DNA from: Ditylenchus dipsaci
Taxonomy: Eukaryota; Nematoda; Chromadorea; Rhabditida; Anguinidae
Direction: 5' to 3'
Assembly: GCA_004194705.1 (NCBI GenBank)
Contig: SADC01001303.1
Location: 62,001 to 126,000 of the forward strand
Length of the DNA: 64,000 nt
Shown: piece after piece, positions 34,301 through 45,642 of the stretch
Layout of the letters: each line of letters starts with the position of its first letter
How positions within the stretch are numbered: the first letter of the stretch is position 1
Position numbers and translations under genes: made by a program
The notes under the pieces: generated by a model
Told to the model about the DNA's origin: nothing
The model's database searches: none
What the model saw: only the letters and a program-made list of their open reading frames with translations

Positions 34301-35546
34301 AAGTTACAAGGACAACCATCAGGATCCACCCGGCGGATCGGTCTGATCAGCTCGACTACTTATACTTTTACGTGCACCACAAGTGGCTGGGTTTGAAAGC
34401 GCCTTTACTGCTTAGAGAATTAATACCTTTGCTAATTATAGGCACTATAGAAGTGGCCCCTGTTTTGTCCTTCCCCTCCCAATACAGCTCATAATCCCTT
34501 TTAAATTGCTTTTCTAGCCTTTTTACGACAAAATTATTACTTAAAAATGATTTTCAGACACTCTGAAAAACTTGATTTTTTGGGGGGGGGGGTATAAGCC
34601 AGCAGGTCCGAGGATTGGGGGGGGTATAAGAAACTAGCTGTTTTGGGGGGGGGGGTGGTATAAGCCAGTAGCGCCTAATTTTTTTACGCCAAAAGAAATT
34701 ATCGCAAATCCACCCGACAAAACACACGTTCGATCATTTAAATAATTTTTTTTGTAAAAATTTGCCTTGATCTTAACTTTGGTCCGAACCAGGGGCATTC
34801 TGGCAGTTTTGTAACTGCTTCAGAAGTTACATTTTGTCGTGCTCTGATGGACAGGATATCATACAACTTTATACTTGAAATGACGCCAGAAAGCATGGCT
34901 ACATTTTGAGCATAAAGTTGTATATGACTATGCTTGCAAATCTTTTGAAAAAAAAAAGTTATGAAAAAGTGTTCGGAGTTTTGGAAATTTTCAAAATTTT
35001 CACAACTTTTTTTTCAAAAGATTTGTAAAATCTGTAAAATCTGTAAAACTTCATTGAGATAGAAAAAGTGCTGGTCCCCGTCTTTCTCTGTGTCGGACAC
35101 GGAGAAAAGACCTATGAAAAGCGTGTCCCTTTAATATTATTCAAATTTAGTCAATGCTTTAAATATTTGTCAATTTAGCACAAAGAATATCACAGGATGC
35201 CCTGCTCCGCTCTTTCAAATTGACTATGTTTTTCCGTGCTGCTCTGTTCCTCATTTCGATGGCACTGGCTATGCATGTGGGAGACAGGTTAATTCTGCTG
35301 CGAATATCAGAGAATCATTTCTTCCCTTTCAATTTCCTGCTTCATTTTCCTGGGTCCGTGACTAGCCTGCTTGGTTTTCAAGACTATGATACTGATGGTA
35401 TTTATTCTTTTTCCTTTTTGACTTTAACCACCGCGTTGTCTTCAGGCCAAGTGACTATATCGCTGTTCAGCTATTTGCTGATGGCTCTCTTTGTGAGGAG
35501 GGTGTACACGAATCGAAAAAAAGACCTAGAAAAGAAGGCTGCTTAG
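31306..35546 (+). CDS. GET1: GET1/WRB tail-anchored protein insertion receptor
   Basis: GET1/WRB with CAMLG/GET2 forms the ER receptor for the TRC40/Get3 chaperone that delivers tail-anchored proteins. Exons: 31306-31491, 31547-31721, 35179-35397 and 35446-35546. A first membrane segment lies near residues 35-60. It is followed by a basic coiled coil (VKFLRLFRRWS...) with the family signature SPVNDFAQYFKHERVRNKL, which matches the MMDEFARYARLERK region of WRB. A second hydrophobic segment is in exon 3 and a third near the C-terminus (TISLFSYLLMALFV), then a KKDLEKKAA tail. Joins are in phase. Intron 2 is 3457 bp and full of nested repeats. ATG 31306 sits 5 bases after a TTTTTCCAG acceptor, suggesting trans-splicing. 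Assigned by pattern and topology. Confidence 0.78.
32862..33180. repeat. Foldback MITE, CCAAGTGGTCG family, copy 2
   Basis: Palindrome with arms matching the 17109 copy, including GCTGAAGATGGTTTGACAG and a turn near TTGATTAATCAATCG. A third, shorter copy follows at 33335-33545. Confidence 0.78.
33335..33545. repeat. Foldback MITE, CCAAGTGGTCG family, truncated copy
   Basis: Begins AACCAACCAAACCAAGTGGT as in copy 1 at 17109 and shows the inverted GGTATTTTTAAAGC/AAAAAATACC turn. Its right end is lost. Confidence 0.65.
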
Positions 35547-35729
35547 CTCTTGGCTACGATAGTACGATCCAAATTGCATTGTTATTTATTGTTTGCTTGC
35601 GTTTGGATATGGTCTTATAAAAGTTTCAAAAGTTACGGTTGCTATTTTGTTAATATTGGTCGTACCTGTTATGTGCCTTTTTCGTTTGTGTTGCTGGTTT
35701 TAATAATTTTACTTGCTTGTGGTTCGTTC

Positions 35730-38700
35730 ATGTCAACCAACACAATATTGTTCTTATACGGCTCCGAGACTGGAACGGCACAAGATGTGGCAGAAACGCT
35801 GTGGAGAAACGCTCGTCAGCTAGGAGTCAGATCTCGCGTAATGGCCATGGACGACTACAATATTCAGGTTTTAATTTATCATTGCCTCTATTTAGTGCTT
35901 ATATTGTCGCATATAGATGCTCCGGAAGAGAAAGTAGCGGTCTTTATAGTAGCAACAAGTGGTCAGGGAGAGATTCCAGCAAATATGAGATCCAATTGGC
36001 GTCGTCTACTAGCTCGTCAGCTACCTGTGGATTTGCTTGCAGGGGTCAGTATATTGTGAACATGGTAAACAGTATATATTTTATGCATCGCTTTCAGGTC
36101 AGAATGGCTGTTCTTGGTCTAGGAGATTCTTCGTATCAAAAATTCAATTTTGCTGGAAAAAAAGTTTATAGACGTCTGCTGCAGCTTGGTGCTACTTCTC
36201 TTGTTGATCTTGGCCTAGCAGATGATCAGCATCAATTAGGTGTGGACGGCATATTCGAGCCCTGGAAAATTATGCTTTGGACAGAGCTGAAGAAATCTAA
36301 ACTGTTTGGGGTACCTTCTTACATAATAAAGTCTTTAAATCTCTTCACTTATTTTAAGGATCTATCGCTCGAGCCCGACTCCGCACTTCCTTTGCCGCCA
36401 AAATATCGACTCGATTATGTTGAAGAGTCATCTTCTCCTTCTGCTTCAACTGTGACATCAATCTCTTTTGTTCCTATTGATGTGGTTTCAAATAAGCGTG
36501 TTACTAGTGAGGATCATTTCCAGGTAATGCAGTTGTTGTGAACCACATGATGAAGCTTGCGTTCATTCAGGATACTAGATTAATCACCTTTTCTGCTGAA
36601 ACAAATTGCAGTTCCCTTGCAGTGCACAAAATATTGAAGTAAGTTGGGATATTTTTTATCAGTGTAAAAGCTTTATGTCGCTGACATATAGGTATAAATC
36701 TGGTGATGTTTTGATGGTTCAGCCTCGTAATCTCCCTCAGAGTGTAAAATAGCAGTTGAAGCAATTAACCTGTCTGATGATGTACTGGATAAGCCCTTTA
36801 AATTGGTTCCGTCTGATGAAAATATTGTTGCACCACCCAGCTGGCTATTTCCTGACGGTATGTTTGATATGACTTTAGCGCTTTTTCTACTCATAATTAA
36901 TCACAGGCTTTTCAACTCTGAGAGCATGCTTAGAAAGTTATTTTGATCTTCAAATGGTACCACGGCGGTCTTTTTGGCTTTGCTTGCGAAAGTGTCTACA
37001 AATCAGATGGAAAAAGAACGCTTAGCAGAATTGTCATCAGCGGAAGGATTGGTAATGTTATGCCGTGTTTTACTTCTTTTCATGTTATTCTGTATTTAGG
37101 ATGACTACTTGGATTATTGCCAGCAGCCAAGAAGAACAGTGGCAGAATTATTGCGCGACTTTCCATTGACATCCTTATCTCTTAAGCCAGAACAATTTTT
37201 CGATGTATTCTCAACTATCCGTGCTCGTGCTTTCAGTATCGCGTCTTCTCCCAATGCTCATCAATTAGAAATTCAGTTACTAGTGGCTCGTGTATGTTTT
37301 TCTCGCCACACGTTATCACATGATCGCAATGTTTTCAGGTAGTTTATAAAACAAAACGAATGGAAGAACCAAGGAGAGGACTATGCAGTAGCTATTTATG
37401 TCGGCTCAGAGATGGTGACAAGGTATATTTCTGAAGTGCTTTGCATTCATTTACAAAGTTTTTTACATCTTTAAAAAAACTTATTTCAAGGGCTTGAGTT
37501 CAGAATCCCCCCCCCCACGGGGACTGATCAGGTGGAGGAGATAACTTCATATTCGTGTTTCTCGACCCGATTTCATTAGAAAGCCGCGCCTTTTTTTGGT
37601 TCTGAGAAAAAACAATTTTCTCGAACCACAGGGGGGGGGTATCATGGTTTTTTAGTCAAAATTTGAAAAATTTAAATTGGCGCCTTTTGAATTTAAAAGG
37701 GAATAAGGCTTATTGGGAGGGGAAGGGAATAAAAGGGGCCACTAATCACACAGGGCCCACTAACAAGAAGATGTTGAACATAGTTTTGAATGCTGGGGCC
37801 TACCGCATAAATAAACTCTGGTATGCATGCTTTTTCATGCATCCAGAGTCACTTTCGAGTGATTCGTGTATAAGGTATGTAGGTGTGCGCATCTTAACTT
37901 CAAGCCCCAAGCCCCCTTCGCTTGAGAGTTAGAGATGCGCGCACTCACTTACCTTAGACATGATTCCGAGAAGTACTCTTGACCATAAAATGCATATAGA
38001 GTCTTTTTTGCCACGGCCCAGTTGAAAAACATGGTGAGGCAGTCGAAGAATATAGATATTCAAATTTATAATGTTCTGCCATAAAAATGGCCCCTTTAAT
38101 TCCCTTCCCCTCCCATAAGCCCTTATTCCCTTTTAAATTCAAAAAGCGCCAATTTAAATTTTTCAAATTTTGACTAAAAAACCATGATACCCCCTGTGGA
38201 TCGAAAAAAATTTTTTCTTCAGAAATAAAGAAACAGCCGGCTTTCTCAGGAAATCGGGGTCGAAAAACACGAATATGATGTTATCTCCTCCGTTTGATCA
38301 CTCCTCGTGGGGGGGGGATTCTGAACTGAAGCTGAGTACGGTTTTTATTAAAAGCTTTGCTAATTAGAAAATTTTACAATTAAAGGTCTGATAATTTTTT
38401 TTTGAAAAAGTTGAAAAAATCGGTGCCCCCCTCCAAAGTAAATAAGTTCCCTTCAATTTTCCGCAGGCTAAATTTGCTCTCTTTTTTCTCTTTTTATTAA
38501 AAATTTTATTTTGCGAAGTCGTGAACACATCACAATAATCTGTAGAAGATATCGTTTTTGAGAGGGTTTGACAACAGGGTTCCACAACTGCAGTCTTCAA
38601 TATAGTAGTAAAGTCACCCGGCCTTTTGTGATATAAAAGTTATCTGATATAAAATTTAGTTTTTGGGTATCATGCAGACGTCTCAGAATTTAATAATTAT

Positions 38701-41700
38701 GCTCCCAAATAATAAATCTCCGGAGCAGGTTACAATACCCCAGCACTCAGGTTTACTTGACCCCAGCAGTAAAATTAGCTTGGGGGACCAAGGCAAAATT
38801 TTTAAAAAATATCGAAAAACAATTTTAAAAATTTTTAAAAAATTTTGCCTTGGTCCCCAAGCTAATTTTACTGCTGGGGTCAAGTAAACCTGAGTGCTGG
38901 GGGTATTGTAAACTTTAGCCAAATCTCCCGATCAGATTGTTAATAAATAACCACTCCTTTTCCAACGAAGTCCAGGTGTCCTGCCTCGCCTGACAGCTAA
39001 TAGCACATCTGATTTTAGGTACTAATTTCCATGTTTTAACTCTACTTGGTCCGTTTTCGTTTCTGGCATAGAAATAAAAGAGTAACTATAGAAATACCGA
39101 GGGATGGTATGAGATACGTAATTAGGCTTGGCTGTTTGGGGTCGGGAAACGGGAATGGGAATTTGGAAAAAAATTGCTCCTGCGGGAAACGGGAATGGGA
39201 ATTCCAAAATTTCGGGAATCCGACGGGAAACGGGAATTTTTAAAATAAGAGAGAAAATCCAAAATTCTGCAACTTTTTCGGGAATTGGACATTTTTCCGT
39301 TGGACATTTTTCCGTGGACATTTTTCCGTGGTCATTTTTCCGTCAGAGCATTTTTCCGTTGGACATTTTTCCGTCAGACCATTTTTCCGTTGGACATTTT
39401 TCCGTCGGACATTTTTCCGTTGGATATTATTCCGCCACATCCGCCACATCCGTCGGCGCAAATTGGCAAACTGCGCAACTTGGCTGAATTCAGGGAGTAA
39501 TGTTGGGGTAGTGGAACTTGTTTACTTCAGGGAGCTCTTTATACAAAATAATAGTTTTACTTCAGTAACTCACTTAGTTGATGCTCGGATAACAATTGAT
39601 AGACATAATTCCTAACAAACAAGTTTGATTCCGTTTTAATATACGCTGGTTTATTCTGCGCTTGAAGCTTCGACTAAGTGAAAAAAGTTGACTTCACAGC
39701 AGGGTCCCCGCAGGGGGTTTTTTATCGGTATACCAGTGACACATAAGAAATACTATAGTACCCCTTCAATTGTTGTTTCTTTTTATTGGCGATACAGTCT
39801 ACTCTCGATATAACACTATTTCGATACAAAACCACTCTTGACACCGCCTAAACGCCTATACACCGAATCCTTTTGGTTTTATTGAAGTGTAGAGTAGGAA
39901 AAAGTTTGAGCGAGCACTACTATATCAGTTCTTTTCAACTCTCTACCTATGATATGGAAAAATTCGGGTATCTTAATGACTTGAAATCCGAAACTAAAAA
40001 TTATTTAACGGGTTTAGTTTTCACCTCTGATTGATGTGTACTAAGCATAGTACGCAAACCTATAAAATGACAATTTTCTGACAATTCAGTACTACTTATT
40101 AGTACTACTATTAGTACTGGTACTACTACTATTAGTACTACTAAGTTAGTACATACGTAGAGCGTTAGTACGCTCTACGCCACGTGAAGGCACCCATGAT
40201 GCAGAGCAACCTCGAAGGGCCAAGGGCGAACCTTGATTTTCTTCAATAAGATGATGCCCCTCTAAGCCGACAAACCAAGATCATTATTCAAAAGATGGTG
40301 CCATGACACTGTCTTACTGAACACGATTAACTTAAAGAACACGTACAGGCCTTTGAGTAAAGTACATAGACATGTTTTGTTAGAGATATTTATTGAGGAG
40401 GTTCCAACAAGGTGTGTAACAATAACAGTGAAGAGGGTCCAACAAAATGTGCAATGACAAAAGGAACAAAATCATGCCCGTGATAGGAGACTAAAATGGC
40501 TAAAATTGATTTACGCCCTCAAAAACTGATTTACGCCCTCAAAATACTGGTTTACGCCCTCAAATCTATATATTGCCATTTTTTGTCAAATTTTTGTTGC
40601 CACTTTTTCAATATTTTTACACCAGCATGTAGCCCTGAATCTTGGCTTTCTAACAAGCCATTGACTGATTTTCTGAGATTTCAAAAAGCTGGAGAAAGAA
40701 GTCTTTGTATGGAGCAAATTTTCGAAAAATTAAAGACAAAGACTTCTTTCTCCAACTTTTTGAAATCTCAGAAAATCAGTCAATAGCTTGTTAGAAAGCC
40801 AAGATTCAGGGCTACATGCTGGTGTAAAAATATTGAAAAAGTGGCAACAAAAATTTGACAAAAATGGCAATATATAGATTTGAGGGCGTAAACCAGTATT
40901 TTGAGGGCGTAAATCAGTTTTTTGAGGCGTAAACTACTTATAGCCGACTAAAATTACGACAAAAATGAAAAAGCAATGAAACAATATGCAACGGAAAAAT
41001 GTCCAACGGAAAAATGGTCCAACGGAAAAATGTCCAACGGAAAAATGTCCGACGGAAAAATGGTCCGACGGAAAAATGACCACGGAAAAATGTCCACGGA
41101 AAAATGTCCTAAACCCACTTTTTCTTCAAACAAATCAAACAAACAAATCTATAAAAGCCTACTCAGACTTCCCGAAGTCACGCTTGACTCCGGAGTCAAA
41201 TGGTCTGACTCCGGAGTCAAAATCGGTGATCCCGGAGTCAAATGGATGACTTTGGAGTCAGATAGATGACTCCGGAGTCAGCATGAGTTCCGAAGTCAAT
41301 CCAGTTTTGTCATGCAAAACTACTGTAATCTTTTTTTTGCATTTTTTCATGTTGTTTTCGATCGGGATCTTATTTTTTCGCTGCAAGACGATGAAAAATA
41401 TACTGTGACAGATGTCAGTATGTAAAGTTATAGTATGTAGAGAGTGATCTTTAATTTTAAAAATCTTCACCGGAACAAACAATTGGTACGGTCTTGGTTT
41501 TAGAAATGAAAAAAGCTTGTTCTCACAGCAAGTAGTTTCCTGAATTCTTAGCCGTTATTCTGTTTAAGAAGACGTTCCACCAGAAATGACAAAAGAAATG
41601 ACCAGCAAAATTGCTTAGTAGCAAACAATTTTGTTTTGGCATTAAATAAATTTGAATTTGGATTTCGGAAAATTTCGGAATTTTCGAAAATTGAACGGGC

Positions 41701-43178
41701 GGGAAACGGGATTTTGAACTTGGAGCCGGCAGGAAACGGGAACGGGAAAGTGATTATTTTCGGGATTCCCAAACCGGGATTCCCGTGGGATTCCCGTCTC
41801 GCTGCCAAGCCTATACCTAATGGACTTATTATGCGCCTGTACGCATCTATTTTTGATGTATTTTTCATTGTCGTATGTCTCAAAATAATCTTTTGAGAGG
41901 TGTTTATACGAACAGATGATAAATTGACATGCGTTATCAAGTTTTCCACAATTACAAGTAAGAATAGTTAATAAAAAATATATTGAACGTGGCAGGGGTC
42001 GAACCTGCAACCTTTCGGTTCGAAGCCGAACGCGCTATCCATTGCGCCACACGTCCTATGGTGGAATTGTATTGCTTTGATATTATATATCAAATAATAT
42101 TGTCAAACTCATTTCTTGGCTTACTTGAACACCTAGCGTATTCTCTCTGATGGACACTCTCTATTTGAGAGACACTCTCTAATAAACGGGCACCTCTCAA
42201 GACCATAACTAGGGGGGGGTTGAAGTGAAGTCTTGTTTATTGCATTTTAAATAGATGGTCGAAGACATTTTTAGAGGTTAAAAATAGGCGAGCATGCCGT
42301 TCTACTTGAGAGAATACGGTCGTTATGAAATGTGAATTTGAAAAGTGTCTAATATTTTCGATAGTTTCGCGTAGAAAAGCATGATTTCTTTTTCAGTAGT
42401 ATGAGATTTCGGAGGATTGTTTGCAATATTTTGGTTATCGGTTTAAGTTGAGGTCTTCCCTTTTCTCAAAACTGGTTCCCAATTTGCTCATAGTTGCTAC
42501 CAATTAAAAACCTAAAATTTTCTGTCCCTAACTACTTATAGCCTAGGTAACATTTTTTGTTTCAGGTGTTTGTGAAAATACGTCCTGGAACCTTTGCCTA
42601 CGATTTGGACCAGCCTCTCATGCTCATTGGACCGGGTACTGGTGTTGCTCCTTTTCGATCTATGATTGCAGAAAATGAGTGGTATGAAATCATCTTAATC
42701 AAAAAACATCTGAATCAAATAAAATTTCAGCCAGAAGACTTCTCTGACCTCAATTCTTCTATTTTTGGCTGCCGGAGTTTTAACCGGGATTTTTATTTCA
42801 AGCAGGAGTTTGAGAAATGTTCCCGTCTTACACTGGTGGTGGCATTTAGCCGTGATCAATCCCAGAAAGTTAGGTTTTTGGTTAAGACCAAGCTATAGCA
42901 CATTTTTAGGTCTACGTTCAACACAAGATAGCTGAGAACAGTGACCAGGTTTGGAAATATCTTACTAATGAAAATGGTAGAGTCTGTTCGTTCCTAACTG
43001 TCACATATAGTTTTGTTTGTTACAGCCAAAATTCTGATTGCGGCAGTGCTAATGAAATGCCCAAGGACGTGCTCAGCTCTCTCAAAAGTGTAGCTAGAAA
43101 GAATGGTGTGCAAGATGTCGAAGATTACTTTCAAGTGCTCGAACGAAAAATAGGATACAGTTTGAAACGTGGTCATAG
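35730..43178 (+). CDS. NDOR1: NADPH-dependent diflavin oxidoreductase 1 (Tah18)
   Basis: NDOR1 passes electrons NADPH-FAD-FMN to CIAPIN1/Dre2 in cytosolic Fe-S cluster assembly. Exons: 35730-35867, 35917-36044, 36098-36310, 36359-36523, 36571-36638, 36692-36857, 36907-37051, 37100-37291, 37339-37422, 42566-42681, 42731-42868, 42910-42975 and 43026-43178. FMN domain: [44 protein letters not shown] domain: VTSEDHFQ and RAFSIAS. NADPH domain: [39 protein letters not shown]. Five one-base homopolymer deficits (36746 A, 36971 T, 42762 T, 43042 G, 43146 A) break the frame. The last hides a family-typical C-terminus ending in Trp-Ser. The exon 1/2 phase is also off by one. Intron 9 is 5143 bp. The start lies 183 bp after the GET1 stop. 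Confidence 0.95.
37490..38340. repeat. Foldback complex in NDOR1 intron 9
   Basis: Outer arms GAGTTCAGAATCCCCCCCCC and GGAGATAACNTCATATTCGTG are mirrored at 38260-38330. The GGTATGCATGC-type foldback (about 37798-38030) sits at the turn. Non-coding. Confidence 0.78.
38733..38908. mobile_element. 176-bp TA-flanked palindromic MITE
   Basis: Inverted arms CAATACCCCAGCACTCAGGT, then GACCCCAGCAGTAAAATTAG, are almost perfect over about 80 bp each side. TA occurs at 38731-38732 and 38909-38910. Confidence 0.82.
39280..41116. mobile_element. Tandem-repeat-TIR element (GGACATTTTTCCGTT word)
   Basis: Arrays of GGACATTTTTCCGTT/CGG words at 39288-39432 face complementary arrays at 40990-41110. The flanks ACTTTTTC at 39272-39279 and 41117-41124 are an exact 8-bp duplication, and both ends begin GGG. 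The interior holds the foldback at about 40490-40940 and no recognisable transposase. It lies inside NDOR1 intron 9. Confidence 0.86.
40490..40940. repeat. Foldback with ATTTACGCCCTCAAAA words and shared core
   Basis: Three ATTTACGCCCTCAAAA words at each end, inverted, surround a long stem. The stem carries the core GTAGCCCTGAATCTTGGCTT, then TCTAACAAGCCATTGACTG, near 40628-40665, with its complement at 40783-40822. Confidence 0.8.
41185..41300. repeat. ACTCCGGAGTCA tandem repeat
   Basis: Five to six imperfect copies of the palindromic word GACTCCGGAGTCAAA occur directly beside the right end of the 39280-41116 element, in NDOR1 intron 9. Confidence 0.75.
41984..42056 (-). tRNA. tRNA-Arg (anticodon TCG)
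   Basis: The minus strand folds into a complete cloverleaf of 73 bases. The acceptor GGACGTG pairs with CACGTTC (one G-T), and the D arm GGCGCAATGGATAGCGC follows. The anticodon stem TTCGG/CCGAA encloses loop CTTCGAA, giving anticodon TCG (Arg). The T arm GCAGGTTCGACCCCTGC has the canonical loop. No intron. It lies inside intron 9 of NDOR1 on the opposite strand. CCA is not encoded, as expected in a nuclear gene. Confidence 0.96.
42136..42318. mobile_element. pogo-type MITE, decayed
   Basis: Left GCGTATTCTCTCTGATGG and right CTACTTGAGAGAATACGG are inverted, and the interior AGGTTAAAAATAGGCGAGCA matches the family consensus. The left TA is degraded. It lies in NDOR1 intron 9, 80 bp from the tRNA. 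Confidence 0.68.
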
Positions 43179-43476
43179 TAATGCAGATTCTTGTTTTTGT
43201 TATGTTGTTTTTATTGTGTAATAAATAGTTAAAGTCTAACTTTGCTAATGTATACCATGGCATTTGGAGGACTTGAGACATGGTCTTAACCTCTTTTGCC
43301 GATTGGCCATATTTGGCCAGTTCAAGAATTTATTAAAAATACGACTTATTGCTCACGTTCAGGCATAATTTTTTTTGAAAAAGATAAAGAAAAAATGGCA
43401 AACATTTTAGTCATAAAAAGACTGAACGGTGACAAACAAAAAATTGCTAAAATTAAACCATAAGTTGTGTTTGTGG

Positions 43477-44694
43477 GGACACGGACAATTCACCCCCAGG
43501 ACAATTCACCCCCGGGGCCGATTCACCCCGACTGATTCACCCCAGCCGATTCACCCCCGGCCGATTCACCCCCAGGACGATTCACCCCCAGGCCGATTCA
43601 CCCGCAGTCGTTCACACTTATTATTGTTGAGACATTATTTGAAATTTAAACGAAAACTTATTTTGTGACAAATAAGCCCTTACTCTTTGTTCTGGTTATT
43701 TTTGTTGGCATAGTCCGTTATTTTGCTGTAGCTTTTATTGCTATTGTTCTCTCTTGTGTGTTTACGACTTATAATCTTTATCCAATTAATCACAGGTTTC
43801 GAATAGTGCTTGATATCAGCCTCGTGAGACGCGTTTTGGGGTTTTTTTTGCGTTTTGAGACGATGATCCTCGTGTTTCTGCTGATGAGCAAATAACTCCG
43901 GTAGCTATTCTGGCTTCTTCGTAGTGTGCCTTTATTGTTGTTATAATCACTCTCAAAGCAACCCTGTTAAGGTTTTTTCGGAGAAAGTCAAGGAGAAGCT
44001 TGTTTTGGACGGATTTCTCTTCTGTAAACAAAAAGAAAGTCGCGACACTACACGAACTTTCTGGCAGTATGTGAAAATCTCGGTATGTTTCCGATTTCAG
44101 AACCCGGCTCAGATTTTCAACGCGCTTCTTCCTCCGTCTCAATCCATTCAAGCCGAAATTACAAAGAGTGCTTTAAAAAATCCAGTGCAAAGACATCGGA
44201 TTCGAGAAGCTGGTGGTCTAGTCGCTCAGGAAACATCAACTTGCTATTCCGGAATACTATAAATTCTACTCTGTTTTGGAAGGTGGACGGGAGCTGGTTT
44301 TTTCTCTGTTTTTAGCTCTTTTGCATTTAAGATCCATAATTTATAACAACTTTCTCGGTGGATTATGAAGTAGCTGCCATCAACGCAATTAGAGTACCAG
44401 AAGCACAGTGGAATTCCAATGCATTTTATGATGGGAGAGTAGCTCATTTCATGCTCTTGTTTAATATACCATGATCTTTCGAAGATTTTCCAAATTTACT
44501 CTGAATAAAGAACTCCTTGAATATTTGTGTGTCTTTTTAATAAATAATGATGGGGTGAATTATAGCTGGGGGTGAATCGTCCTGGGGTGAATCGGCCGGG
44601 GTGAATCGGCTGGGGGTGAATCGGCTGGGGGTGAATCGGTCGGGGTGAATCGGCTCCGGGGGTGAATCGGCTGGGGGTGAATTGTCGCGCACCC
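43477..44694 (+). mobile_element. MULE-type tandem-repeat-TIR element with FLYWCH exon
   Basis: Arrays of CCGATTCACCCCCGG/CAGG words at 43485-43610 face complementary arrays at 44553-44685. The flanks GTTTGTGG at 43469-43476 and 44695-44702 are an 8-bp target duplication. The end words (ACAATTCACC...) resemble those of the MULE at 28873-30543. The interior encodes a FLYWCH-like segment but no DDE domain. It inserted about 290 bp after NDOR1. Confidence 0.88.
43960..44262 (+). pseudogene. FLYWCH-like zinc-finger fragment
   Basis: The frame around 43924-44262 reads KEKLVLDGFLFCKQKE...RTFWQYVK, resembling the start of a FLYWCH finger (hydrophobic, Gly-Phe-x-Phe, then Trp). FLYWCH fingers are common N-terminal DNA-binding modules of animal MULE transposases. 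The trailing QIFNALLPPSQSIQAEI may be linker. The second Cys and His ligands are not clear and no catalytic domain follows, so this is a remnant. The assignment is tentative. Confidence 0.5.
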
Positions 44695-44702
44695 GTTTGT
44701 GG

Positions 44703-45640
44703 ACATTTTCTACTACACGATTTCATAACTTTATTTGGCTTAATAAACCAAGAATGAAAGACTGAACGAAGACGTTCAGTATCATTTACATTACACCTAT
44801 TATTTCATTTATATCAGGCCTATTATTTATATAACATAAAAGAACTATTCATGCAGATATCAATGAACTTATACTTGCAAGTGTAGAAATATAAAAGTTG
44901 TATTTCGGAGCAATTATAATCGTGGCCATATTTTCGCCAACCGGCCCAAAGCGGTATTTCTTGTAAAAACTGTGTAAGATATTTATTCATTCATCCATTT
45001 ATCGCTTTTTACCTACTTTTTAGTGAATTTTCGTTCTGTTGCCACGTCTTTATTTTTTTCAAACAAAATGAATGCAAAAATCAATTTAGCCATAGTAGAA
45101 AACGAGATAGAAGACAAATTAAAAAAAAATCAGGCATTTCGAATGCTAGATGCAAGGAAATTAGAAAGCACTGTGCAGTGACGTGCAAAAGGTGTAAAGT
45201 ACCGCTTAGCATTGAATTTTTTACGTCATTTGATGGCTTGTATGAAAGCGTTTTCAAACTGTATAAAATTTTTAAACACTTGTCTCTGAAATAGCTTCAG
45301 TTTTCGAATTGGCGCCATAACTATTTTTTTACCGCTTTAAGCCGGTTGGCCAAAATTTGGCCAATACAGTATTTAACTTTTTTGGAATTATTTTTCGGCC
45401 ATTGTTATTTTGTTCCCTGGTTGTCGTATAAAAATGCAAAAATCCATCAGAAAAGATTCATCTACGAGACGCAGCAAAAGAGGTTAAAACAGTGCACCCG
45501 GCATGAGCCAAATAATATGTTTCGTAAATTTTTGGCTGTTCGCTTAATTAGATTGAAAAAACCGTAATTATGAAGGAAATAGGAATTTTCCCATTATGAA
45601 ATTTCACTTCTATTTTTCTTGTGCGTTGTAGTGAGGATAA
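44703..45640. other. Intergenic, nothing recognised
   Basis: AT-rich, with short reading frames only. The motifs TTGGCCATATTTGGCC (43303) and GTTGGCCAAAATTTGGCC (45346) lie on opposite sides of the MULE unit and hint that an older element was split by it. I could not define its ends. Confidence 0.35.
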
Positions 45641-45642
45641 TA

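Larger units (their letters stand above)
31830..34720. repeat. Outer foldback complex filling GET1 intron 2
   Basis: Non-coding arms around 31990-32150 (CTTATACCCCCCAAAATCAAG, AAAAATCATTTTTAAGTAAT, CAATTTAAAAGGGATTATG) are mirrored at about 34490-34660. Between them lie a tandem-repeat-TIR element (32152-33885), two CCAAGTGGTCG foldbacks and a GGTATGCATGC foldback (33985-34205). The order of nesting shows successive insertions into one intron. Confidence 0.7.
39125..41815. repeat. Outer inverted repeat (GGCTTGGC, GGGAAACGGGAATGGG)
   Basis: TTAGGCTTGGC followed by GGGAAACGGGAATGGGAATT words at 39123-39240 is mirrored at 41690-41815, ending GCCAAGCCTATACCTAA. It encloses the tandem-repeat element at 39280-41116. 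Exact borders and target duplication were not resolved. Confidence 0.65.

Noticed and set aside
36423..36785. NDOR1, ATG18 and YIF1 as pseudogenes because of frameshifts and in-frame stops
   Set aside because: Every localised shift is one base in a homopolymer with conserved sequence on both sides, and intron borders are intact. Assembly error is the simpler reading.
39022..41269. [15 protein letters not shown] and [14 protein letters not shown] frames
   Set aside because: Translation of GGACATTTTTCCGTT arrays in both orientations.
28879..44726. CRISPR-like arrays (regular short repeats at 28879, 30400, 39288, 43485, 44553)
   Set aside because: Eukaryotic context, words directly joined without unique spacers, and pairs in inverted orientation around a shared insert with target duplications. 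These are transposon ends.
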